DNA from: Dolomedes plantarius
Lineage: Eukaryota > Arthropoda > Arachnida > Araneae > Dolomedidae
DNA length: 64,000 bases
Reading direction: 5' to 3'
NCBI GenBank assembly: GCA_907164885.2
Contig: OU015500.1
Span: forward strand, 48,226,646 to 48,290,645
The notes beneath the pieces are model-generated. The model had not been told where the DNA came from. It made no database searches and saw only the letters and a list, made by a program, of their open reading frames with translations. The translations under genes were made by a program, and so were the position numbers. Shown one piece after another: positions 53,717-64,000 of this stretch (position 1 is the first letter of the stretch; every line of letters starts with the position of its first letter).

Positions 53717-56241
53717 TATTGTAGTATATCGCACTATGTGTATGTAGGAAAAAGAATAATTGTTGATTAAAGCTTAAGATTACTCTAAAGCTTACGATTA
53801 CGATATTAAAGCTTACGATTTTTCTTTTATACCGTACTCAATGCTTTTTAACAATTTTTTGCTTATCTATATATTTAAGTTCTAAGCCGATTCTTTAGGC
53901 AATCCGTAAAAGAAAACCACTGCATCAATTTACTTCATTTTGGTCTTAAACGAAAAATTTTAATCTATGTGTCACATTTGGTTTTTGTAACAGCAATTTC
54001 TGTTAATCAGTGATCATTTACATGTAACAATGGCTTTCTACGCATTCTCAGTGTCATATTTAAATCTGGCTTTAGATACGAGCCTGCACGAGGCCGCATA
54101 AAAACGTTAATTTGTTTATACCAAGGAATTTCTCTAGGTCTCTTTCTGCCATTTTTTCCATGATTTTATTAACTCGCTTGTTTGTTTGTGTGTGTGTTTG
54201 TGTGTTTGTCTAGTACAAATCTTGCATTCAATCTTTAACTTACTTCTCGACTAGCTAGACATTTGAAAATTTTAGAATAGCTCAGAACACGATGACAATG
54301 TATTTTTTTTATACTTTTAACCATCTTTAAGCAGAATTGAATTAACTTTTAGTTATTTTCAGTTAATTTTGTTTTGTAGACTGGTGTAGTCATCTATCGT
54401 CCGGAACGGGAAAGAAAAGTTAAACGCAAGTTAACTTCCAATTAACTTCATCTTCTTTCACGTTGATGGGATAATTCATCAAAAAATTTTTAAAAAGTAT
54501 TTATTAATACATAGAATTGTCAAGTTTATATGATTCAACAGAAAATTTAAAAACATGGTATATAAAAAGTTCTTTTTATCTTGTAATTATTATTTTTAAT
54601 TATGCTAGTGAAATATAGAATTAAACATGACGGAAATTGTTTATTTCGTGCTATTGAGTAACCTATTTCTTTTTATTAGGCTCAATAGCAAATTTTTAAA
54701 GTGTATTTCTCTATTCTTAATATTATGATTTTTAACATTTGGCAATGGTGTGTTGAGTATAGTTTGTGTATTAGTATATTTATTTATTATCCAGCCATAC
54801 CAACCGGGTACTATCCAGATACCAACTAGTTAATATAAATATCTATACACATATTGGTCTAAAAATGTTTGCAACTCTTTAAATTAATTCTTGGTTGCTG
54901 TGTCAGAAAATGACAAGAAACTGTCTGAGTTTTCAAACTTTAATTATCTTCCGAAATTGCAGATAACTCATTTTGCTCTTAATACAAATATTAATACACT
55001 TATGCGTCAAAAAATGGCTCCAGATCTTTTTATTATCTTTTGGCGGCTGTGTCCGAAATTGACGGGGATTGCTCAGGGGATAGTTTGTTGATTAAGAGTA
55101 AGACTGATTGGAAAATGGAAAATTCCCGAAAAGCGAAACTGGGGGAAAAAGAAAATCTGAAATGCTCTCGCGAAATTACAATATTTAAAAATGCATGTCA
55201 CACTAATCACAAATTTCTCGCCAATAATTAAATATCCGCTGAAAGAAGATTATCGATAATCGAAAGAGAATAAAAGTGCACAGATTGAAACTGGAAATTA
55301 ATTCTCTCTGGGAGTTATTTCGGGAGTGTATTTCTCTTTGGGCAAATGGCATCTGCAAGACTGTTTGAAACTCACAATTTAGGTTTAGCATATCGTATTA
55401 TAGTAAATCCCCTGATGAAATGATTGCCATTACGTAACTTGCATCTTGTAATCTTCGGCTGCCAATAATCTGTATTTACGGCTGATGCAATATTTCAAGA
55501 GTCTGCTAATGCTGTTGAATGCCATATGTTGCTGAACTGGATATTATTAAACACGTGATATTATTGACTCTGGGGCATTTAATCTGTGGCTGTAGGGAGG
55601 TAGCACTGTACGAAAATTACCTTTAAATAAAATAGTAGTTTATGTAATCAAGAGGTCATATGGCATCTTCGTAATTGCTTGAAAAAGAGATAAATATCTG
55701 AATACTTTCAATATGTAACATCTACCATTTAATATTTTTAACATTTTTATAACTCTGTTATATTATCATGTTACTAAATTAAGTTAAAGCCGCATAAAAC
55801 TCATGGTAAAGGTTAATGCGCCAGATATTTCGGTAAAATATATTTTTAATTCAGTTTTTATAAGTAAATAAAGGGGCAAATGCATTAATTTACAAACATA
55901 CGATTCAAAGGCTAAGAAATAAACTTTTCTCCAGTTGAATAAACTTTAAGAATTCGAAGAACGTGAAAATGAACAAATGTTCCGATTTCACGAAAGTCAA
56001 ATAAGTGAAAATCCGTTGATATATTATTGACACTGAAATGCAAGAAATCTTAGATAAGTTAACTTTTCAAATAAATGTAGTCAATCACCGACCAAAAACC
56101 CATATTTCAGTTTTTTAAGATCTCCTAGAGGGTTATATTAAACTGTGAAATTATGCTTGCCCAAAACAACTAAATCCCGAAATTTTCAAGGTACTTCCTG
56201 GCATGGTTCTGTAGTCTTGCACATGTTCGACGAGCAGCCCT
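53717..56241. other. AT-rich DNA, no supported feature
   Basis: Several short frames, including overlapping ones at 54891-55231, show no recognised domain. No terminal repeats seen. Confidence 0.55.
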
Positions 56242-56481
56242 TAAGCCCGGCCACACACCGAACGCAACAAAACATTGAGCACCGTCTCTGTTGCTAGACG
56301 TTGAGCAACCAAAATGTTTTATCGTGGAAAACGGTGATACATTTTGACTCGCAACGCTAGGTTGATTTGATATTTCATCAGTAGTAAGAACACGGGAGTT
56401 GAAGAGGTCTGCAGTATTTTGTTCTTTGTTGACGGAAGTGTTCAGTTTTGGGAAAGTAGTTTGGTCATAATTGTGGGTGAT

Positions 56482-56781
56482 ATGGCAAGTGAGGAAGTAG
56501 AAGTAGCTATTCTTTTGTGGCAATTTATACAATGTTTGGATGAAAAACCAGAAAGAAGCTGTTGGATTCATCCAATAAATAAAAAAAGACACATTGGCAG
56601 TTTTATTAAAGAACTTAGAAATGACCCAGATAAGTTTTACAATTATTGTAGGTTAAGCATACCTACGTTTGATTATCTCTTGGGACTTGTTGAAGACAAG
56701 ATTCGGAAAAAGAACACCAACTACCGGAAGAGTATACCTCCAGAAGAAATGCTTTTAATAACATTACGGAATAACTTTTAA
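56482..56781 (+). pseudogene. Harbinger (HARBI1-like) transposase N-terminal remnant
   Basis: ATG at 56482 gives 99 codons. WIHPINKKRHIGSF, a following KFYNYCRLSIPTFDYLLGLV helical block and TNYRKSIPPEEMLLITLR match the N-terminal region of Harbinger transposases and their domesticated relative HARBI1. The frame stops right after LITLR, where the family continues into the catalytic DDE_4 domain, so no catalytic residue remains. In related elements this enzyme cuts and inserts DNA at 3-bp TWA targets with help from the MADF/Myb-like partner. Confidence 0.8.
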
Positions 56782-57153
56782 TAACATTGTTGAATAGCAA
56801 AAGCTTTTTTGTTTTGTAAAAGTATTAATATAAAGAGCAGTAACAAAAGAAAAACAAATATGTAGTTAAGTATCTACTTTTAAATCTAAGAAAAACATAC
56901 TATCTTATAAAATATTTTAAAAAATCAATAATAAAAAAAACTTAAACGCAATTTTTTTTCTCCTTGTACAAATTTTGCCGCCCCTCAAATTTGCCGCTCT
57001 GGGCAGATGCCCTGCTTGCGCCTACCTAGATCTGGTCCTGAGTGACGCAACGCTATTTTTCTTTCTTACCAATATCTTAAAAAATGGGGGTGTCCGGATT
57101 ACTTGAGGGCAAGGTTTATTCGATTAAATGTGATAAATTGGTATAGTACATAC

Positions 57154-57292
57154 TTGTAATATTCAATTCCTCAGCTATATCTTGCCAAATTTTATTTATT
57201 ACATCTTGGTTGTGGTTGTCCTTTGCTCTAAAATCATAAATTTCTGGCCTTGCGTGGACAAGAACTATCAACTTGTCAGCATCAACCTCCAT
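57154..57292 (-). pseudogene. MADF-type accessory protein, first exon (Harbinger ORF2)
   Basis: The minus strand starts at ATG 57292 and encodes MEVDADKLIVLVHARPEIYD followed by NQDVINKIWQDIAEEL, the first half of a MADF (Myb/SANT-like) DNA-binding domain. After 46 codons a good splice donor appears (A|GTATGT at 57153-57148). The rest of the gene cannot be found toward 56800. It faces the transposase remnant, and both lie inside the inverted ends. In Harbinger elements this partner binds the ends and imports the transposase. Confidence 0.7.
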
Positions 57293-57822
57293 CTCTTTTT
57301 ATTATAATAATGCAAAAATCCTCAACACGGAGCATTAATGAAAATAAAATGCGCGTGTGCACATGCGCAGATGAAATGTTTCACCAGCGGTGTGTTGAGA
57401 AACATCGGTCAAAGAAGCATACACTTTTGTTGCAGCAACGTTTCCGAAATGACGCGACGTGTATCAAAACAATGTTGCATCCAGTGTGTGACACTCCCCT
57501 TTGATTACATTGCAGACGATGCACCTGATACAGAAAGATAGAAACAGAAACGTTGCGCAATGTTTTGTTGCATCCGGTGTGTGGACAGGGTAAGATGTCA
57601 TGTTCCCCAGTTTAAGAAAAGTAGCGAAACATGACAACTATTCCTCAAATGTGATTGGAAGAAGAGTCACACTGTGGAGGACTACCTGCTGGAAACTGTT
57701 TACATTTCTTTATAACATTTTTAGTTAGACTAACTGTTCGCAACAACAAAAAAAGTTATATTTTCATGTCACCGGAAGCTACAGCCATGACGTCTCACAC
57801 TCGGCTCGATTAACTTAGGTAT

Positions 57823-58156
57823 TGTTGTTGTTGCTTATGACATTTGACCGACCACAACATCAGATCAAGTCCCGAAGGCTATGGGCGTTGAAAGTGCGAC
57901 TCCTGTTTTGACTGGCACCACAAGGATCGGAGTCCGACTTAGCCAAAGGACCAGTCCCGTAATTTTGAACGGAGTAAAGTAACACTTGATCCCGCACCTC
58001 CAGAGTTAATTTTGAGAACTTGGATGACATTGCAGCCACGATAGATTTTACGTGCACCAACCGTCATTATTGTACACGTCAGTGGATTTGTCAGCGACGA
58101 GCATCAAACTAGTGGCTTTCAGATCACTAGCCCTTGCCAACTGGGCCACTGCGCCC
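57823..58156 (-). mobile_element. tRNA-derived SINE (family 2 relative) with 11-bp target duplication
   Basis: Minus strand: tRNA-like head GGGCGCAGTGGCCCAGTTGG, weak B box (AGTTTGATGC), body with ggcttcgggac- and gactccgatcc-like blocks, tail AAGCAACAACAACA. aacttaggtat is duplicated at 57812-57822 and 58157-58167. 334 bp. Confidence 0.85.
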
Positions 58157-58167
58157 AACTTAGGTAT

Positions 58168-58827
58168 AGAAGTGACAAAGAAAATTGTAGTGATGCAAAA
58201 AATTTCTTGGAGGTGCATTTTGTAATGAATGGGCAACGAAATATACATTCGTGTCAGCCTTCATTTGTTGTATATCATATGATGTATGTGTTGCGTCACC
58301 ACGGACTTAGAACTAAAACGATGGCAACAGATGGCATTTATGAAAAACTGATTGCCTGGCAACGAGCAAATAAAAATAATTTTGTTATATGTGTAGTATT
58401 AGTTGAATAATGCTCTTCTTGTGTTGTGTTCGTATTCTTGTATGTAAAATAACATGATAAAAAGAACTGCGTGACATGCTTTTCCCCTATAACAGTAGGC
58501 TATGTATACGGTTTTAGGAGCTTAAAGGAATGGATCTAGCTCGGCAAAGTGGCAGTCGAGAAGCACTATACAGGTAAGATACCTTGTCTCTAGTTGCTAC
58601 GTAACAGTATGCCCCTGCTTCTGAAGAAGAATGTCGATCTAGGTCCCTTGGGAAACTGACGGGCAAACTGACTGGCGTAAAAACAGTGTTAACCCCCTAA
58701 TTGGTACGACATGTTTATAGATTACTGTAGAACAAACAATTATATTGGAATAAAAAATTCTGACGGATTCGAATATTTGGGCTCTTCTATATCCACTTAT
58801 TAATAGTCACATATTATATATGTATGA
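58168..58827. other. No supported feature
   Basis: A 67-codon plus frame (58207-58410) spans an unremarkable region and has no recognised domain. Confidence 0.45.
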
Positions 58828-58850
58828 ATATATATATATATATATATATA
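58828..58850. repeat. (TA)n microsatellite
   Basis: About 11 TA units ending at the Tc1-like family B terminus. Confidence 0.9.
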
Positions 58851-60207
58851 CACTGCTGGCCACCCAAATTGCAACACCAAGAAAGACAAGAGATATCAGA
58901 ACAAAATTTCTTTTGTAGATAACATGTTGACCAAGTATCAAATGATTAAATTTATAGACTTCTGTGAAGTGTGGTTCCTGCCAAAATCAGTAGCCAGAGC
59001 AGCCGCCATTGTTGGAGATCACCGCTGCCACACGCCTCGGCAATGATTCAAAGAGACTTTGGATGAGTTATTGGGGTACAGCAGACCAAGCACTTTCCAC
59101 ACGTTGCCATAGTTGATCTGCTGTGGCAGCTGGGGATGGAATCTGGGTCAATCGTAGAGCAACCATGGACCACATGTTTTCTATCGGTGAAAGATCCGAA
59201 GAACCAGGCGGCCAGGGAAGCAATTCAATCTGGCGATTGACGAAGAACCGTTGGACAATGCGTGCCACGTGTGGTCGCGCATTATCCTGTTGAAATATGG
59301 CTGTGGGCAAGCCCTGAAGGTAAGGAAGGACAACTGGCTCCAACACCTCGGAGATGTAGCGCTGGCTGTTTAAAGTACCGGCAATGCGTACTAGAGGTGT
59401 GCGAGAGTGATATCCAATACCGCAGCTGTTCAGCGTCCTCTCTTCACGGTGTCTCCAGACTCGAATGCGACCATCGTGGTGTTGCAGACAGAAGCGTGAC
59501 TCGTCAGTAAAGACAATTTCATTCCATTCTTCCGTCCACATCCTTCTGTCATCGCACCATTGGCGGCGGAGACGTCTGTGGTTCTGCGTCAAGGGTAGAC
59601 AAAGCAATGGACGTCTTGCGGACAGACCACTCTGCTGTAAACGGCGTCGAATGGTACGCGCAGACACTGGATGATGCGTTACAGACTGCATGTGCTGTGC
59701 TATGGTTCGTGATGTGACTGAGCGATCCGTCACTGCCATGAGCACAATTTGCCTGTCATCACGTGAAGTTGTACGCTGAGGTGGATGCGATCGAACACGC
59801 CGGTCCGTAGTACCCTCCTGCATCCAACGATCACATATCCGCATTACAGTTGTTTGGTTTCGTCCAACACGACTACCGATTTCCCTGAAAGATAATCCAC
59901 AATCTCGGTAGGCCACTATCCTTCCTCTGTCGAACTCGGATACTTGATCAAAAGATGATCGCTGTTTTCGACGAGGCATAATTGATCTTTTTTTTAAAAA
60001 ACCACAAGAAAAACACAATTGCCGAACTTGAAATCGTCGAAATCTCCAAGCCTTAAATAGCGCTTTGAAGTGGCGCCACAGGCGCGCGTGATGTGCGTCT
60101 GCGCTGAAATTCTAATCATTTGCATATCTCACCTCCGCTAATGCATGTTGTAAATTTCATGTTATTTGCATGTTTCCTTCAGGGTGTTGCATTTGCGGTG
60201 GACAGCA

Positions 60208-60210
<3 letters not shown>
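58851..60210 (-). mobile_element. Tc1-like transposon, family B
   Basis: 1360 bp with ends CACTGCTGGCCACCCAAATT / GCGGTGGACAGCAGTG and TA on both sides. Transposase on the minus strand. The ends and protein differ clearly from family A. Confidence 0.9.
59068..59979 (-). CDS. Tc1-like transposase, family B, truncated
   Basis: Start chosen at MPRRKQRSSFDQ (ATG 59979), the usual opening of this group; a further in-frame ATG at 60018 only adds 13 atypical residues. HTH 1 (EFDRGRIVAYRDCGLSFREI, about 15-34), HTH 2 with basic linker, then D159 (FTDESRF), D232 (QDNARPH) and E267 (SPIENMW), a standard D-x34-E. The D159-D232 gap is 72 residues against 88 in family A, and the segment before GIGYHSRTP is missing a conserved block of about 16 residues, suggesting an in-frame deletion. 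TAA at 59068-59070 cuts the frame about 25 codons before readable homology ends. Probably inactive. Confidence 0.9.
   Translation of the reverse strand: MPRRKQRSSFDQVSEFDRGRIVAYRDCGLSFREIGSRVGRNQTTVMRICDRWMQEGTTDRRVRSHPPQRTTSRDDRQIVLMAVTDRSVTSRTIAQHMQSVTHHPVSARTIRRRLQQSGLSARRPLLCLPLTQNHRRLRRQWCDDRRMWTEEWNEIVFTDESRFCLQHHDGRIRVWRHREERTLNSCGIGYHSRTPLVRIAGTLNSQRYISEVLEPVVLPYLQGLPTAIFQQDNARPHVARIVQRFFVNRQIELLPWPPGSSDLSPIENMWSMVALRLTQIPSPAATADQLWQRVESAWSAVPQ

Positions 60211-60268
<58 letters not shown>
60211..60268. repeat. (TA)n microsatellite between two Tc1-like elements
   Basis: About 29 TA units fill exactly the space between the end of family B (60210) and the start of family A copy 2 (60269). 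Confidence 0.95.
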
Positions 60269-60271
<3 letters not shown>

Positions 60272-61660
60272 TCATGGACAAAAAAATTAGCGCACCAAGA
60301 AATAATTGCGGGATCGTAACGAAACTTGCAATGAAGGTACATGTCGGGGAGATATACAAATAATTAGAAATGCAGCGTGATTGCGCATTACGTATAGCCG
60401 GTAGAGGGCGTTGAACATCGTACTCTGTGGAGTATAAAACAGGTAACCAAAGCTTGTTTGAGTGTGCTGAATCATTTACAAAGAGCTGAGATAGACTTGC
60501 CATTACGCCGTGTTCGAAGACAATATAAGCAGTTGTCGCAGTTTGAGAGGGGGAGAATTGTCGGGATGATGGAAGCTGGGTGGTCAGCTAAAAGAGTAGC
60601 TGGTCAATTAGGCCGCTCTGATTGTGTTGTGAGGAGGTGTTGGGATCAGTGGACCCGAGAGATGTCATGTACACGAAGACCAGGCTCAGGACGCCCTCGA
60701 CAGACCAGTCGTCGAGAAGACCGTCACATCGTAAGAAATGCAGGCGTACAGCCAACTGCTTCATCGGCCGCCATCCAGGCACAGGTAGCACCTTCACTAG
60801 GGGCCTCTGTGTTTTCTCGAACCATACGAAGGTGCCTGGCTGAAGGACAGTTGGTATCGCGGCGCCCATTACGTGTGCTGCCCTTGACGCCCACGCATCG
60901 ACGCCTCCGTTTGGAGTTTTGCCGCGCACGAGGAAACTTTACTGCAGCGGAATGGAACCAGGTCGTCTTTAGCGACGAATCCAGATTCAATCTCGGCAGT
61001 GATGACAATCGTGTTCGTGTGTGGAGAGCCCGTGGTGAACGCTTCAATCCTGCCTTTGCTGTACAGCGACACATCGCTCCCACAGCTGGTGTGATGGTAT
61101 GGGGTGCCATTGCCTACAATACACGGTCACCCCTAGTATTGTTCCGTGGCACCATGACAGCCCAGCGGTATGTTCATGAAATCCTGCAACCACATGTTTT
61201 GCCACCCATGCAACGGCTCCCAGGAGCCATTTTTCAACAAGACAATGCTCGGCCTCATACGGCAAGGGTGTCACAAGACTGTCTCCGCACTGTTACTCCC
61301 CTTCCTTGGCCTGCCCGATCCCCAGATTTGTCTCCAATCGAGCATATCTGGGATCATTTGGGACGACGAGTTGGGCATCCCACGAGTTTGAACGAACTGG
61401 AGGCAAGGTTACAGGAAATATGGAACGAAATGTCTCAAGACATCATACTCAACAAGCATGTCTTGAGACAAATGTCTCAAGACATCGCGCTAGAGGGGGT
61501 CCAACGGAGTATTAACTCCTTTTGCCTTTTTCTCTGAAATAAATTATCCTTTTTCTTTGATTTTCTTATCATTTACTTATATCAAAGTAGTCATTACGTA
61601 TGTAAAATTTCGTTTCATTTTGACGACTCCTTCTTGGTGCGCTAATTTTTTTGTCCATGA

Positions 61661-61663
<3 letters not shown>
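60269..61663 (+). mobile_element. Tc1-like transposon, family A, copy 2
   Basis: 1395 bp, same ends as 32765-34172 and very similar throughout (a few percent by eye). TA on the left; on the right the end is followed by tgtata, so the TA duplication is altered or displaced by the microsatellite. Confidence 0.95.
60458..61537 (+). CDS. Tc1-like transposase, family A, copy 2 (altered C-terminus)
   Basis: 359 codons. Same domain order and the same D-x32-E spacing (FSDESRF, QDNARPH, SPIEHIW) as copy 1. It also lacks an ATG before the first HTH: the codon where MPLRR would start is TTG in both copies. The C-terminus differs. After NEMSQDI, about 50 bp of copy 1 is replaced by about 40 bp containing direct and inverted copies of TGTCTCAAGACA (61431-61484), then homology resumes at ALEGVQRSINS and ends early. 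The replaced part lies after the catalytic Glu, so activity is not excluded by this alone. Confidence 0.9.
   Translation: MSVLNHLQRAEIDLPLRRVRRQYKQLSQFERGRIVGMMEAGWSAKRVAGQLGRSDCVVRRCWDQWTREMSCTRRPGSGRPRQTSRREDRHIVRNAGVQPTASSAAIQAQVAPSLGASVFSRTIRRCLAEGQLVSRRPLRVLPLTPTHRRLRLEFCRARGNFTAAEWNQVVFSDESRFNLGSDDNRVRVWRARGERFNPAFAVQRHIAPTAGVMVWGAIAYNTRSPLVLFRGTMTAQRYVHEILQPHVLPPMQRLPGAIFQQDNARPHTARVSQDCLRTVTPLPWPARSPDLSPIEHIWDHLGRRVGHPTSLNELEARLQEIWNEMSQDIILNKHVLRQMSQDIALEGVQRSINSFCLFL

Positions 61664-61748
<85 letters not shown>
61664..61748. repeat. (TA)n(TG)n microsatellite
   Basis: TA run 61666-61716 followed by TG run to 61748, directly abutting the family A terminus. Confidence 0.95.
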
Positions 61749-61749
<1 letters not shown>

Positions 61750-62961
61750 TGTTCTTTATTAATAGTTGGTGGACGCATTTTGTAAATAACAAGTATTTTA
61801 ATGACTCTAACCATTTGATTTACTTACGTTTTATAGATGCAAATTATTTGTCAAGAAGTGCTGAAGTGTTGCGTTTTAACTACATAAAAATTAGGGCATA
61901 TTAATTAGTACATAAGAATTTTCATTGCATAGTGAAAAAGAATTTCGGAATGTATCTCAATAAACATGCATTTTCGATCCCGGGAAATTTTAAAGAGATC
62001 TTATTGCAAGATTTTTTAGACCACCTATGCTTTGCTACATAACACGTAATATCCAATACCCCGCAAGTTCGACGAAATGTAAACTGCCTCGAACAGTATT
62101 GGTAGAAGCAGAACCACGATCACTAAGAAAATATTTTACGAACGAAAATAAAAACTGCAAAAAATAATTATGTTTAAGTCCAATCTACTTTTATTTTAAG
62201 CTTTGCTTGAGTGCTTAAATATTCCCCTGATTCATGAGATTTCTGCTCGCCATAATCGGTAACCGGACATAAAACCTGATTCGTCTTGAGGTAATAATAG
62301 CAATTACTGTCAGCACAAAATTACCCTAACTAAAATTAGAAGTGAACTCGATACTTAAACACATAATACTCAAACCTGAAGGGATTCTAACGATTCCCTT
62401 GTGTTGCTGATTTCCGATCGATTCAGTGATGGAACTCATCAAAAATGTTTTGTAATAGTAATGGATTTGTTAAATATACCTGTGCCACGACTGCTTTTTT
62501 TATGAATGGAGAGATTTTTTTTCTGTAGAATCTTCATGTATTGTGTTGGAAATAGAAGTTTGTTAGTTTACTGTGGATTAAGACACTCTAAAAAAATGGG
62601 AATTGGTTGAATTAAATTACAATGTTCAGTAAAAATTTAGTAATATTTAGTTCATAATAGGAGCTCAGACCAGAAGTTCTCTTAGAAATATATTGTTATC
62701 AGTTCAGTCAACAATGGAAATTTCTATTTATATCACATTAAAAGTGAATTATATATTGAATATTTCATATTAGAAGACTGGAGCATGTACATTTTTTTGT
62801 GTTTCAATGTGCCTATTTCAGGTTTTTAGTTGTAGAGGCTGTCTTCAGTCTTTCTTTTTGTATGTAATTATTCAGGAAATTAAAGACAGATGAGAAAGAG
62901 AGACTAAAAAGGGACTCAGAGAATAGAGTAGTATAAAACTTTTAAATTTGGATAGACAATT
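61749..62961. other. AT-rich DNA, no supported feature
   Basis: Nothing recognised up to the SINE target duplication at 62962. Confidence 0.6.
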
Positions 62962-62970
62962 AAACACTTG

Positions 62971-63148
62971 CGGTAACTCGGATCCCGGCGTCGCGCCACG
63001 AAAAAATGTCTCTGTGTTTGTCGTCCCTCATAGGGGTAATGCCGTCCGCCTATATGGTGCCCCCATAATAAAATGGGCAGTAAACTCTGGCGTAGTATAG
63101 GCGAATGTTTGACGATAAGTGCCTCCGCTTTAAAAGAAAAGAAAAAAA
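62971..63148 (+). mobile_element. 5'-truncated SINE (family 1)
   Basis: Starts inside the B box (CTCGGATCCCGGCGTCGCGCC) and runs through the family body (atatggtgcccccataataa, gaatgtttgacgataagtgcc) to an A tail at 63133-63148. aaacacttg flanks it at 62962-62970 and 63149-63157. Confidence 0.85.
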
Positions 63149-63441
63149 AAACACTTGTCGTAATACAATTAGAAATTAATTTTTAGCGAACATCCTTACA
63201 GTGTAAGGCGGATCGAAATAAATGCTTTGCAAATCTCGTTCAAGTTTTCAAAGAGTAGTGAAAGACCAATATTGAGTCAGAATTAACTGTAACAAGATAT
63301 ATGTAAAGACAGGGAATAAAAAAATGAATTTAAAACTCATGTAGACTAGGAATATATAATATTTGTCTATATTTATGCCCTCTATTTATCTAAGGCTTAC
63401 TGCTGAGAGATCTGATATAAAATAACATACATATATATATA

Positions 63442-63614
63442 CAGTGGAATCTCGATCGATCGTTTCTCAAGGGACCGACTAAAATGAACGATAAATGCGG
63501 GAAAACGATAGATACGGGAACATAACAAAGCAATATGATAGTCAAGACTGGGTGAAATAAACGACATATACGGTAAAACGAGGTTTCGGGGAACGATCGA
63601 TCGAGATTCCACTG
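63442..63614. mobile_element. Tigger-type MITE, 173 bp
   Basis: TA-flanked; ends CAGTGGAATCTCGATCGATC and GATCGATCGAGATTCCACTG are exact inverted copies over 20 bp or more. No coding. Confidence 0.9.
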
Positions 63615-63618
63615 TATA

Positions 63619-63798
63619 CAGTTGGCTCTCTGTTTAACGACTTTCAAGGGACCGTGAAAAATCGTCCTTAAGTAGAGATCGCCCTTAAACAGAATTTGTG
63701 AAAAAGTAACATTTCCCATAACGTCGGAGGGGCCGGAACTAGGGAAATATCGTCTTTAAATAGAGATCGTCGTTAAGTAGAGCGTCGTTAAACAGATA
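63619..63798. mobile_element. Second Tigger-type MITE, right end truncated
   Basis: Starts CAGTTGGCTCTCTGTTTAAC right after a TATA shared with the previous MITE. Internal 'agtagagatcg' and 'cttaaaca' motifs recur, and the right side has the inverted gtcgttaaacaga. The last ten or so bases of the right end are absent and replaced by tatacagg. Confidence 0.7.
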
Positions 63799-63800
63799 TA

Positions 63801-64000
63801 CAGGTGATTATCAAAATAAAAGAAAGACTAAAAATCATCATGAAAACCTTTATTAATACGGTGCAGGATCACCTTTGTCATGTAATACCACCTGATTCAC
63901 CTTGGAATTGGAATATACAAGTCATAAATAGTGGTTAAGAATATATTATACCATTATCCAGGGAAAAATCATGAAAGTTCCTGTAGAGATGCTGTGGTGG
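63801..64000. mobile_element. Possible start of another TA-inserted transposon, cut by the window end
   Basis: CAGGTGATTATCAAAATAAA follows a TA and replaces the end of the preceding MITE, as if a Tc1/mariner-type element inserted there. The other end lies outside the window and no coding motif was recognised. Confidence 0.3.

Larger units (their letters stand above)
56245..57590. mobile_element. PIF/Harbinger transposon, degraded
   Basis: Inverted ends GCCCGGCCACACACCG (left) and CCCTGTCCACACACCG (right, inverted), both continuing A(A/T)GCAACAAAACATTG-like, with TAA target duplications at 56242-56244 and 57591-57593 as expected for Harbinger. It carries the start of a HARBI1-like transposase (plus) and a MADF-type protein exon (minus), the usual two-gene content, in convergent orientation. 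Much of the transposase is missing; 56790-57045 may hold foreign sequence. Confidence 0.85.

Noticed and set aside
56419..56481. Upstream extension of the Harbinger frame as its true N-terminus
   Set aside because: It runs into subterminal sequence; the ATG at 56482 gives a start consistent with the family and a methionine-alanine-serine opening.
57154..57292. MADF exon as a host transcription-factor gene
   Set aside because: It lies within the Harbinger inverted ends and TAA duplications beside a Harbinger transposase remnant, so element ownership is more likely.
60157..60503. Reading frames running through TA arrays (also near 12114, 50006, 52803 and 61569)
   Set aside because: They encode Tyr/Ile repeats from microsatellites and overlap transposon ends.

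Overview
This is a transposon-dense, gene-poor stretch of AT-rich animal nuclear DNA. The mix of elements (BEL/Pao LTR retrotransposon, Tc1-like, Tigger/pogo-like, hAT, piggyBac-type, Harbinger, Helitrons, tRNA-derived SINEs, one truncated LINE, long TA arrays) fits an arthropod, and I think a spider is most likely. The species call rests on recalled family resemblance, not on a search. No host gene could be identified with confidence. I see no functional tRNA, rRNA, CRISPR array or bacterial-style operon.

Layout. 1-8.9 kb: three tRNA-derived SINE pieces, a composite non-autonomous Helitron (2609-4119, minus), a mariner fold-back (5284-5800), a near-perfect 24-bp-arm inverted repeat (7115-7164) and a TTAA-flanked palindromic element (7948-8705). 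8.9-19.2 kb: a DNA transposon with terminal inverted repeats of about 330 bp. Its coding region is decayed and belongs to a multi-copy family I cannot name. It carries a 328-bp hAT MITE and was later split by a 6.1-kb BEL/Pao element (12823-18930) with 5-bp target duplications and 1.4% LTR divergence. 19.4-21.3 kb: seven 281-bp tandem units arranged as a trimeric higher-order repeat of about 843 bp. 21.3-32.7 kb: mostly featureless AT-rich DNA with one piggyBac-type MITE and a SINE.

32.7-36 kb: an almost intact Tc1-like element (365-aa reading frame) and a long-TIR mariner relative, both beside TA arrays. 40.5-45 kb: a Tigger element holding a SINE, a second pogo-like element and a hAT element holding a 5'-truncated LINE, almost end to end. 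45-54 kb: TTAA MITEs, two Helitrons fused head-to-tail, microsatellites, SINEs and another Helitron. 56-57.6 kb: a Harbinger element that keeps parts of both its transposase and its MADF-type accessory gene. 58.8-61.7 kb: two different Tc1-like elements on either side of one TA array. 62.9-64 kb: a SINE and adjoining Tigger-type MITEs.

No cellular pathway is encoded. What the window records is a layered history of insertions that can be ordered by nesting and target duplications. The best candidates for something not yet described are the long-TIR transposon family at 8939-19163, the 281-bp higher-order satellite and the Tc1-like family whose catalytic spacing is D-x32-E.
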